Shown here piece after piece: positions 33,683-41,501 of a DNA stretch of 64,000 nucleotides (the stretch's first letter is position 1; every line of letters starts with the position of its first letter). Where the stretch lies: NCBI GenBank assembly GCA_041736625.1, contig JBGSTG010000057.1:5165-69164 (forward strand). Reading direction: 5' to 3'. Under the pieces are notes generated by a model. The model did not search any database and was not told the DNA's origin. It saw only the letters and a program-made list of their open reading frames with translations. This DNA is from M3007 sp041736625 (lineage in GTDB: Bacteria > Bacteroidota > Bacteroidia > Chitinophagales > Saprospiraceae). A program made the position numbers and the translations under genes.

Positions 33683-36595
33683 TTGAAACACCTCTTTCCT
33701 CTCCTGCTTTTTTTCCTGCCCGCGCTACTGTGTGCACAAGCAGTCGACTCCACCGCCATCCGGCAGGTGGATAGCCTCATCCAGGTTTCCCGCACGCTCA
33801 CCGGGCAGCAGCAATACGAGCAGGCGCTGGCGGTGAATGCCGAGGCGGAGCAGCTGGCATTGGGGCATTTCGGCCGGGAGTCGGCGGTGTATGGACGTTG
33901 TTGCTTTAACCGGGGCAGGGTATTTTACTTCAAAGGAGACAAGACAAATGCCGAAAAATGGTATCTGGAATCCAAAGGCATCTATGAGAAAACGGTGGGC
34001 AAGGAACACCCCGAGTATGCCTGGAGCCTGAACAACCTGGCACTTTTGTACGCTACCATGGGCCAATACGAAAGAGCCGAACCGCTTAACCTCGAAGCCC
34101 TGGTCATTCGGGAAAAGGCCTTGGGCAAAGAACATCCCGATTATGCCAGTAGCCTGAACAACCTGGCGACGCTTTACATGGACATGGGCCAATACGAAAA
34201 AGCGGAACCACTTCTCCTCGAAGCCAAAGACATTCGGGAAAAAGCGTTGGGGAAGGAACATCCACATTATGCCCATAGCCTGAACAACCTGGCAAATCTG
34301 TACTATACCCTGGGCCAATACGAAAAAGCCGAACCGCTTCACCTCGAAGCCAAGGACATTCGGGGAAAAGCCCTGGGCAAAGCACACCCCGAGTATGCCC
34401 AAAGCCTGAACAACCTGGCGGCTCTCTATGGCAAAATGCACCAATACGAAAAAGCCGAACGGCTTCACCTTGAAGGAATAGACATTCTGGAAAAATCCCT
34501 GGGAAAGGAACATCCCGAGTATGCCCGCAGCTTGTACAACCTGGCACTTATGTACCATACCATGGGCCTGTACGAAAAAGCCGAGCCGCTTTTCCTCGAA
34601 GCCCTGGCCATCTGGGGAAAAACATTGGGCAAGGAACACCCCCTGTATGCCCATTGCCTGAATAACCTGGCAAATCTTTACAGGGTTATGGGCCAAAATG
34701 AAAAGGCCGAACGGCTTTTCCGCGAAGCCCTGGCCATTCGGGAAAAATCCCTGGGCAAACAACATCCCGAGTATGTCAGCAGCCTAAACAATCTGGCGCT
34801 TCTGTACCACGATATGGATCAAACTAAAAAAGCCGAACCGCTTTTCCTCGAACTTTCTTCGGCCAATAAACGCCTGCTCGAAAAAGCCGCTCTCCACCTG
34901 TCTGAACGGGAACTCAACATTTACCTGAATACGTTTTCAATAAGACAAAACAATTCCCTCTCGTTCACCCATACTACCGGCAGCAAAATATTAATCCCCA
35001 CCGACTACGACAACAGCCTGTTTTACAAAGGCTTTTTATTGCAGTCCGCCGGCCGTATCCGGCAATTAGCCCTTTCGGATACAGCCGCTACCGAAAAATT
35101 CAACCGACTCAAGGGCTACCAACGCAGGCTCGCCACTTTATATGCAATGCCCATTGCCAAACGCGACAGCGCCCTGGTGGCCCAACTGGAAACCCAGGCC
35201 AACGACCTCGAAAAAGACCTCACCCGAACGGTGGCCGGATATGCCCAAACCAAACGCCAGGTGACCTGGCTGGATGTGCAGGCCGCCCTCAAGCCAGGAG
35301 AAGCGGCCGTGGAATTCGTTCACTACCGGTATTACCACAAAAAATCAACCGATAGCACCCTCTATGCCGCCCTGGTGCTGCAGCCCGGGAACACCGATCC
35401 GGTGTTCATATCGCTTTTTGAAGAACGCTCCCTTGACAGCCTTTTATCTACGCACGGCGAACGCAAGGCGGATTACGTAAACAATCTCTACGCCATACCC
35501 GACAGAGGGGCCACCCCCCTCGGGCTTCTGCAAAAGTCCTTATACGAACTCCTGTGGCGACCTTTGGAGAAAGAGCTGTCCGGTGTCAAGACCGTTTATT
35601 TTTCCCCTTCCGGATTGCTACACCGCCTGAACCTGGGCGCAATTCCTATTCCTCCCCCTTTGGATGGGGGACAGGGAGCGGCGGCGGATGAGACGCTGTC
35701 CGACCGCTTTCGGATGATTGCCCTCACCAGTACCCGGCAGTTGGTGGTGCCGGATATGGTCCATGCGACCGGGAAAGACGCCGCCCTGTTCGGCGGAATC
35801 CAGTACAACATGGACAGCACCGCCATCCCGACGGCCGGCCATGCGTATGCAATCGACCAACTCGCCTCACGGGGCGAACTCTCCTTCACGTACACCGATT
35901 CTACCTACCGCAGCAATACCTGGCGTTACCTGAAATGGACGGAAAAAGAAGTGGACAACATCACGGCTACCCTTGCTGCTTCCGGCATCCAAACCGACAC
36001 CCGAAAAGGCTACACTGCCACGGAAGAATCTTTTAAAACCATTGGACGCAACGGCTCATCCCCCCGCATTCTCCACCTCGCCACCCATGGTTTTTTCTTC
36101 CCCGATCCCAAGATCAGCGCTACGCCCTCGCCTCTGGAGAGTGGGCCGGGAGGGGAGGCCGTCAAGCTCAGCGACCACCCCATGATCCGCTCCGGCCTCA
36201 TCCTCGCCGGCGCCAACCACGCCTGGGCCACCGGCAAACCCCTGCGCGAGGGTATGGAAGACGGCATCCTGACCGCTTACGAAATCAGCCAGATGAACCT
36301 GTCGAACACCGAACTCGTCGTGCTCTCCGCCTGCGAAACCGGCCTGGGCGACATCCAGGGCAACGAGGGCGTGTACGGCCTGCAACGTGCTTTCAAGATC
36401 GCCGGGGCGAAGTACCTCGTCATGAGCCTGTGGCAGGTGCCCGACCAGGAGACTTCGGTATTTATGACGACTTTTTACAAGCACTGGCTTACGGACAAAC
36501 AGCCGATTCCCGATGCCTTCCGCACCACGCAGCAGGAGATGCGGGAGCGGTTTATCAATCCGTATCAGTGGGCGGGGTTTGTGTTGGTGGAGTGA
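33683..36595 (+). CDS. Exported TPR-CHAT protease-like protein, paralog 2
   Basis: A 970-residue paralog of the gene at 29718 with the same layout: signal peptide (KHLFPLLLFFLPALLCAQ), seven 42-residue TPRs from K103, and a CHAT domain with H802 (LHLATHGFFF) and C884 (LSACETG). It begins with TTG where paralog 1 has ATG in an otherwise matching context (TTGAAACACCTC versus ATGAAACACCTC). No nearby ATG would keep the signal peptide, so the TTG is probably used, perhaps at lower efficiency. The last 96 bases are almost identical in both paralogs and in remnant A. Confidence 0.88.
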   Translation: MKHLFPLLLFFLPALLCAQAVDSTAIRQVDSLIQVSRTLTGQQQYEQALAVNAEAEQLALGHFGRESAVYGRCCFNRGRVFYFKGDKTNAEKWYLESKGIYEKTVGKEHPEYAWSLNNLALLYATMGQYERAEPLNLEALVIREKALGKEHPDYASSLNNLATLYMDMGQYEKAEPLLLEAKDIREKALGKEHPHYAHSLNNLANLYYTLGQYEKAEPLHLEAKDIRGKALGKAHPEYAQSLNNLAALYGKMHQYEKAERLHLEGIDILEKSLGKEHPEYARSLYNLALMYHTMGLYEKAEPLFLEALAIWGKTLGKEHPLYAHCLNNLANLYRVMGQNEKAERLFREALAIREKSLGKQHPEYVSSLNNLALLYHDMDQTKKAEPLFLELSSANKRLLEKAALHLSERELNIYLNTFSIRQNNSLSFTHTTGSKILIPTDYDNSLFYKGFLLQSAGRIRQLALSDTAATEKFNRLKGYQRRLATLYAMPIAKRDSALVAQLETQANDLEKDLTRTVAGYAQTKRQVTWLDVQAALKPGEAAVEFVHYRYYHKKSTDSTLYAALVLQPGNTDPVFISLFEERSLDSLLSTHGERKADYVNNLYAIPDRGATPLGLLQKSLYELLWRPLEKELSGVKTVYFSPSGLLHRLNLGAIPIPPPLDGGQGAAADETLSDRFRMIALTSTRQLVVPDMVHATGKDAALFGGIQYNMDSTAIPTAGHAYAIDQLASRGELSFTYTDSTYRSNTWRYLKWTEKEVDNITATLAASGIQTDTRKGYTATEESFKTIGRNGSSPRILHLATHGFFFPDPKISATPSPLESGPGGEAVKLSDHPMIRSGLILAGANHAWATGKPLREGMEDGILTAYEISQMNLSNTELVVLSACETGLGDIQGNEGVYGLQRAFKIAGAKYLVMSLWQVPDQETSVFMTTFYKHWLTDKQPIPDAFRTTQQEMRERFINPYQWAGFVLVE
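33989..34870 (+). repeat. 126-bp tandem repeats encoding TPRs in CHAT paralog 2
   Basis: Seven in-register 126-base units parallel those of paralog 1, but consistently read YEKAEPL preceded by GQ rather than GN, showing the arrays have evolved separately within each gene. Confidence 0.85.
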
Positions 36596-36663
36596 GAACG
36601 CCTTCGCTTGGGCTTTCGCGGCTACAACTGGTTTTGCGTTGATAGCGGGTGTCGTTTCATGGA

Positions 36664-37806
36664 TCATACCACATCCTCCAACGCATTCCACGGAATTACA
36701 CGTCCTTCCTGTCGGCTCGAGCTGGCATCGCCCCCATAGACCACGGCCCCATTTCCGGCAGGATTCCCGGTAAGTCGGGCCCAGTAGTTCAACCCTTTGA
36801 AATAATCCGGATTAACGGTTTTTCCGTACTTCATTTCAAAGGCATGAATAACAGAGCCTTTTTCGATCAACAGGTCAACTTCGTTGCCGTTGCTGTCGCG
36901 AAAAAAATAAAACCGGGGCAATTCGCCGCGATTGTAGCGCTGTTTGGCCAATTCAACAATAATCGCGTTTTCAAAAATAGCGCCGACCGCAAAATGTGTG
37001 GCCAGTTGTGTTGGTTCGGCAACCCCCAGTAACCAGGATAGCAATCCCGTATCCCAAAAATAGAGTTTGGGCATCTTGATGACACGCTTGTTGAAATTGT
37101 TGAAGTACGGAGGCAACAGGAAAATCGTAAACGAAGCCTCCAGCACAGATATCCAGGCCTTGGCCGTGTTTACACTGATCCCCGTATCAGCGGCAAGGGA
37201 AGAAAAATTCAATATCTGGCCGGCGCGGCCGGCGCACAGGCGTACGAAGCGCTCAAAATCGAGCAGGTTGCCCACATTCAGCAAGGTCCGGACATCGCGT
37301 TCCAGATAGGTGCGCAAATAGTTCGGAAAAAAAATAGGTGGAGGCGTTTCTTTGTCATACAAGGCAGGAAAACCGCCCTTCCACAGCCACTCGTCCAGCG
37401 TAACGACGGGCATTTCCACACGGCTGAACGGTAACAAGGTTAGTAGTCCAACACGCCCCGCCAGGGATTGAGTGACCTGTTCCATCAGCAAAAAGTTTTG
37501 AGAGCCTGAGATCAGAAATTTTAATTTCCGGTTCAGGTCTACACGGGTTTGCAGGTACGAAAAAAGTTCAGGCGCCAATTGTGCTTCATCAATAATACTG
37601 CCTCCCGAAAATTGATCAAGGAACCCCCTGGGGTCAGTCAGGGCAAAACGACGCTGATCGGGGTCTTCCATCGAACTGTATGGCAAGTCTGGAAACTGAT
37701 GCTGCAACAGCGTGGTTTTACCCGATTGCCTCGGACCGAATACGGAAACGATGGGGTAGTATCGAAGGAATTCAGCAACCTGTGCAGAAAGAATTCGGTT
37801 AATCAT
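36664..37806 (-). CDS. AAA_14/DUF4143 ATPase, second family member
   Basis: A 380-residue protein from the ATG at 37806 (a TTG three codons earlier is possible). Walker A is GPRQSGKTT, Walker B GSIIDEAQLAPELF, sensor-like FLISGSQNFLL, and the C-terminal DUF4143 part has GNEVDLLIEKGSVIHAFEMK. It is only distantly similar to the family member at 28446. It lies between CHAT paralog 2 and CHAT remnant B, in the opposite orientation to both. Function unknown. Confidence 0.88.
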   Translation of the reverse strand: MINRILSAQVAEFLRYYPIVSVFGPRQSGKTTLLQHQFPDLPYSSMEDPDQRRFALTDPRGFLDQFSGGSIIDEAQLAPELFSYLQTRVDLNRKLKFLISGSQNFLLMEQVTQSLAGRVGLLTLLPFSRVEMPVVTLDEWLWKGGFPALYDKETPPPIFFPNYLRTYLERDVRTLLNVGNLLDFERFVRLCAGRAGQILNFSSLAADTGISVNTAKAWISVLEASFTIFLLPPYFNNFNKRVIKMPKLYFWDTGLLSWLLGVAEPTQLATHFAVGAIFENAIIVELAKQRYNRGELPRFYFFRDSNGNEVDLLIEKGSVIHAFEMKYGKTVNPDYFKGLNYWARLTGNPAGNGAVVYGGDASSSRQEGRVIPWNALEDVV

Positions 37807-37831
37807 TTTATGCAATTTTGCTTTTTAATTG

Positions 37832-37839
37832 CAAATTTA
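37832..37839 (-). promoter_or_regulatory. Putative -7 box of the second DUF4143 gene (TAAATTTG)
   Basis: An exact TAnnTTTG match on the minus strand, 25 bases before the start codon, in the context CAAATTTAC that is also found twice near the other DUF4143 gene (28326, 28432). Confidence 0.5.
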
Positions 37840-37914
37840 CATAAGTAGTTGACAAAATTCCTACTTGCCACATTTTTTGGTTTTCGCGCAACTTTGATAG
37901 CGCTTCATTCTAAT

Positions 37915-38017
37915 CGCGTATACGGCCTGCAACGCACGTTCCAAATCGCCGGCGCGAAGCACCTCGTCATGAGCCTTTGGCAGGCGCCCGACCAGAAAAC
38001 TTCGGTGTTTATGACCG
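37915..38017 (+). pseudogene. Internal remnant of a CHAT gene (remnant B)
   Basis: About 34 codons match the CHAT C-terminal region just after the catalytic cysteine (VYGLQRTFQIAGAKHLVMSL to DQKTSVFMT). It has diverged further than remnant A (Val to Ala, Glu to Lys changes), has no start or catalytic residues, and stops 5 bases before the ftsY stop codon. Confidence 0.85.
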
Positions 38018-38022
38018 CGCGA

Positions 38023-38976
38023 TTAACCAAACAGCGCATCCACAAACGCCCGTTTGTTAAAAATCTGCAGTTGATCCACGCGTTCGCCCACGCCCACGTA
38101 GCGGATGGGAATTTTAAACTGGTCGCTGATGCCCAGCGCCACGCCGCCTTTGGCGGTGCCGTCGAGCTTGGTGAGGGCCAGCGCGGTGATGGGCGCCACC
38201 TCGGTGAAATGGCGGGCTTGTTCCAGCGCGTTTTGCCCGGTGGAGGCGTCGAGGATGAGCAGCACGTCGTGGGGTGCGCCGGGCAGTACCTTTTCGATGG
38301 AGCGGTGGATTTTGCCCAGCTCCTGCATCAGGCTCGACTTGTTGTGGAGCCTGCCTGCTGTGTCTATGATGCACACGTCGTAGCCCTCCTGAACCGCATG
38401 GCGGGTGGCTTCGAAGGCTACGGCGGCGGGGTCGGCATTCATGCCTTTCGTGTAAAACCCGCTGCCCGTGCGTTCGGCCCAGATGCCGAGCTGATCCACG
38501 GCGGCGGCGCGGAAGGTGTCGGCGGCGCCCAGCAGCACCCGGTAACCCTTGGCCTTGAACTGGTGCGCCAGCTTGCCGATGGTGGTCGTTTTGCCCACGC
38601 CGTTCACGCCGATGACGAGCAGGACGTACGGCCTGGCGCCCTCGGGCACGTCGTAGTCCTCGGTATCTACCGTATTGTTTTCGCTGAGCAGCCGCACGAT
38701 CTCGTCGCGCAGCATTTCCTGAAGCTCGGAGGCGCTCATGAACTTATCGCGGGCGACCCGTTCTTCGATGCGCTCGATGATCTTGACGGTAGTATCCAGC
38801 CCGACGTCGCTGCTGATCAGCACCTGCTCGAGTTCGTCGAGTACTTCTTCGTCGACGGTGCTTTTGCCGGCTACCGCGCGAGCCAGCTTGCCGAAAAAGC
38901 CTTCTCGGGTCTTTTCCAGGCCCTTGTCGAGGTCCTCTTTGCGCTCCCGGTTGAAAAATTTATCAAAAAAACCCAT
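38023..38976 (-). CDS. ftsY: Signal recognition particle receptor FtsY
   Basis: A 317-residue SRP GTPase with a short N-terminal acidic/basic region, NG domain motifs GVNGVGKTTT (123-132), DTAGR and TKLDGTAKGG, and no membrane segment. It docks ribosome-SRP complexes at the SecYEG translocon. The N-terminal A domain is short, as common in Bacteroidota. It starts 6 bases after the response regulator gene, so the two are probably co-transcribed. Confidence 0.95.
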   Translation of the reverse strand: MGFFDKFFNRERKEDLDKGLEKTREGFFGKLARAVAGKSTVDEEVLDELEQVLISSDVGLDTTVKIIERIEERVARDKFMSASELQEMLRDEIVRLLSENNTVDTEDYDVPEGARPYVLLVIGVNGVGKTTTIGKLAHQFKAKGYRVLLGAADTFRAAAVDQLGIWAERTGSGFYTKGMNADPAAVAFEATRHAVQEGYDVCIIDTAGRLHNKSSLMQELGKIHRSIEKVLPGAPHDVLLILDASTGQNALEQARHFTEVAPITALALTKLDGTAKGGVALGISDQFKIPIRYVGVGERVDQLQIFNKRAFVDALFG

Positions 38977-38982
38977 GGTTTA

Positions 38983-39750
38983 TCAGAGTTGCTCGCCGTA
39001 CAGTCTTCTGGCGCTTTCGATGATGGCGCTGCGTTTGCGGCGCGACACTTCGAGGGTCTCGCCGGTTTCCAGAATGAGGTAACCCCCGTCGCCTTTCACG
39101 TACGTCTTCATGTAGTTCATGTTGACGATGTGCTTTTTGTGTACCCTTACAAAGTTGAGTCGCGTAAGGGTGTCTTCGTACGCTTTGATGGTTTTGCTGG
39201 CGGTGATCCTGGACTGGTCGGCCATGATGAAGTGGGTGTAGTTGTCTTCGGCTTCGAGGCGCACGATGTCGCGCACACGGACGAAGTGCACACCGTCGAG
39301 GCCGGAGATGCCGATTTTCTCGTAGGCGTTGGGGTCGTTTGCGGCGTAGTTTTGCTGAAGCAGTTCCAGGCGTTCCTTGGTGACGGGTCCGCGGCGGCGG
39401 ATGCGGCTGACGGCGATGCGCAGTTCCTCCGGGTCGATGGGCTTGAGCACGTAGTCAATGGCCGAAAAGTCGAACGCGGAAAGGGCGTATTTATCGTAGG
39501 CCGTCACGAAGATGATGTCGTAGGGGATGTCTTCCAGTTTTTCGAGTCCTTTGAAAACCAGGCCGTCGGACAGCTTGATGTCCAGAAAGGCCACATCAAA
39601 TTTTTGGGCCTGTTGGCCCTCCGTGAGGCGCAGCAGGTCGATGTTGGAACCTCCGGTGGCGGCAATGTCGATCTCGGGGCAGTACTGACCCAGCAGGTTC
39701 TGGAGGTTCTGGAGGCTTTCGGGTTCGTCGTCGATGAGCAAGGCACGCAT
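38983..39750 (-). CDS. LytTR-family response regulator
   Basis: A 255-residue protein. The receiver domain has acidic D7-D8, phospho-acceptor D57 (AFLDIKL) and K103 (VLKPI). A LytTR DNA-binding domain covers about 150-250 (FVRVRDIVRLEAEDNYT, then VHKKHIVNMNY). It would be controlled by a histidine kinase, not encoded nearby. It lies between a cell-wall hydrolase gene (23 bases upstream) and ftsY (6 bases downstream), suggesting a link to envelope biogenesis, though this is only positional. Confidence 0.9.
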   Translation of the reverse strand: MRALLIDDEPESLQNLQNLLGQYCPEIDIAATGGSNIDLLRLTEGQQAQKFDVAFLDIKLSDGLVFKGLEKLEDIPYDIIFVTAYDKYALSAFDFSAIDYVLKPIDPEELRIAVSRIRRRGPVTKERLELLQQNYAANDPNAYEKIGISGLDGVHFVRVRDIVRLEAEDNYTHFIMADQSRITASKTIKAYEDTLTRLNFVRVHKKHIVNMNYMKTYVKGDGGYLILETGETLEVSRRKRSAIIESARRLYGEQL

Positions 39751-39773
39751 GGCGGGAAAATATTTGGTGGTGA

Positions 39774-41252
39774 TCAGTTGATGGGTTTGACTTTGAGTCG
39801 GGAGCCCGTTTTGAGCGGGGTGTAGGGATTAAGCTGCTGGATGCGTTCGGCGGTGACACCGTGTTGCCGGGCGACTTCGTCGAGGGACTCGTTGCGGCGC
39901 AGGATGTGCCAAACGAATTCGGTGGACACGGCAAAGCATTGGGAGGGCACTTCCAGAGAGCACTCGTTCTTGTTCACAATATTGCTCCAGTAGTTGGCCG
40001 ACGGCTCCAGTTTGGCCGCCGGCGGCCGGTTGACGGGCGCGCCTTCCATGTTGAGCCTGGAATAGGCGAGCAGGGGCACCGGACGCCATACGGCGATTGT
40101 TTGGCCGGCAGGCACGTAGCCGGACGTGAGCCGGTTCCACGCTTTGAGGTGTTCGGCGGGGCAGAGCAGCACTTTGGCCATCCGGTCGACGTGGTCGGCT
40201 TTTTCTACCCTGACCAGCAACTTTACGTATTTACCGTCGCTGCCGGCAACCGACGCCGCCGGTGAGGGCGCCGATTCCCAGACATACGTGCCGGGTTTTG
40301 TTTTGCCGTTCAGGTAGCGCACAAACACCGGCATGACGCGTTCGGGCAGGGTGATGTAATTGCCTTCGGGGTCGGCGGGCACATAATCATACCGATACCC
40401 CGGGTTGAGGTTGCGGATCACGTTGAAATCGACACCTGTGGCGTTGGTAATGTCGTGAAAGGTCAGCGTTTCAAATACCTTGAGGTAGGCGGTCAATTGC
40501 TCTTCGCGATCGGGAAACTGCGGCTCGAGGCCGTGCAACAGGTGGTAGTTGCAGATGTAGGTGGCGGCGATGAAGGCTGGCACGTAATTGCGCGTTTCGC
40601 GGGGCAGGAAAGCCTGTATGCGCCAAAAATTGCGGCTGCGCGCCCGGCGGATGGCGGCATTTACCCTGCCGGGTCCGCTGTTGTAGGCGGCCAGCGCCAG
40701 CGCCCAGTCGTTGTAGTGCCGGTGGAGGTTTTTGAGGTACTTGACGGCAGCCTCGGTGCTTTTCACAGGGTCTACCCGCTCGTCGACCGCCTTGGTCAGG
40801 TACAGCCCGTATTCGTTGCCGGTGCCGGGCATGAACTGCCAGAGTCCGACAGCGCCGGCGCGGGACACCGCCCTGGGGTTGAGCGCCGACTCAACGACGG
40901 CGAGGTATTTCAGGTCGGCGGGCAAACCGTGCTCCAACAACTTCTGCTCAAACATCGGAAAATAAGTCAGGCGTCTGCCGAGCATGATGGACGCTTTTTC
41001 CGGTTTTTTGACCACGTACGTCTGAATATAAGCCTTCACCGTGCTGGTGATGCGCATGGGCATGCACGACGGGGGCAGCGCCTCCAGCCGTTCGAGCAAC
41101 TCGGTATCTGTCGGAAACAATTGCGGCGCCTCCGCATACCCTTCGGCGGGGAGCTCCTCCACCGCTATGTCCTGCGATTGAACAGGGAAATGAAATGTGG
41201 AGCATAACAGGGCCAGACAGGAAACCCACAGGCGGTAGCGAAATGAAAACAT
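39774..41252 (-). CDS. MltD-like lytic transglycosylase with LysM domain
   Basis: A 492-residue protein from the ATG at 41252 with a signal peptide (MFSFRYRLWVSCLALLCSTF). The SLT catalytic domain has the family Glu in VVESALNPRAVSRAGAVGLW followed by QFMPGTG and AYNSGPGRVN. A C-terminal LysM-like peptidoglycan-binding module (about 445-490, HILRRNESLDEVARQHGVT) completes the MltD layout. It cleaves the glycan strand with 1,6-anhydro product formation. It is the first gene before the response regulator and ftsY on the same strand. Confidence 0.9.
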   Translation of the reverse strand: MFSFRYRLWVSCLALLCSTFHFPVQSQDIAVEELPAEGYAEAPQLFPTDTELLERLEALPPSCMPMRITSTVKAYIQTYVVKKPEKASIMLGRRLTYFPMFEQKLLEHGLPADLKYLAVVESALNPRAVSRAGAVGLWQFMPGTGNEYGLYLTKAVDERVDPVKSTEAAVKYLKNLHRHYNDWALALAAYNSGPGRVNAAIRRARSRNFWRIQAFLPRETRNYVPAFIAATYICNYHLLHGLEPQFPDREEQLTAYLKVFETLTFHDITNATGVDFNVIRNLNPGYRYDYVPADPEGNYITLPERVMPVFVRYLNGKTKPGTYVWESAPSPAASVAGSDGKYVKLLVRVEKADHVDRMAKVLLCPAEHLKAWNRLTSGYVPAGQTIAVWRPVPLLAYSRLNMEGAPVNRPPAAKLEPSANYWSNIVNKNECSLEVPSQCFAVSTEFVWHILRRNESLDEVARQHGVTAERIQQLNPYTPLKTGSRLKVKPIN

Positions 41253-41402
41253 GGCGCGTAAGTAAGTTCGTTTTGGAACAACCAAATGCATAAAAAAAGA
41301 TTAGAACAGGTCGAAGGAGGGCAAATGTCGTTTTTTTCCCGCATTACCGACCTGTTTTGTTTAAAAAAAATGCCGCAGGCTTTGCGTTACCGGTTTTGGA
41401 TG

Positions 41403-41410
41403 TACCTTTG
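41403..41410 (+). promoter_or_regulatory. atpD: Putative promoter of atpDC (TACCTTTG)
   Basis: An exact TAnnTTTG -7 box with TTTG at 41381-41384, a -33 element at 18-base spacing. It implies a leader of about 85 bases before atpD. Confidence 0.65.
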
Positions 41411-41501
41411 CGCGGCAATAAATCGCGATAGCGCCAAAGCGCTGCTTTTTCTATTGCAAACCAGCTATTAAAGTACGCACAACCAAACTTTATATTGTTC
41501 C

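Noticed and set aside
37849..39825. Long plus-strand open frame antisense to ftsY and the response regulator
   Set aside because: The opposite strand holds two textbook genes; only its first part coincides with the real CHAT remnant B.
41286..41471. 61-codon plus-strand frame before atpD
   Set aside because: It contains the atpD promoter elements and has no protein-like features.
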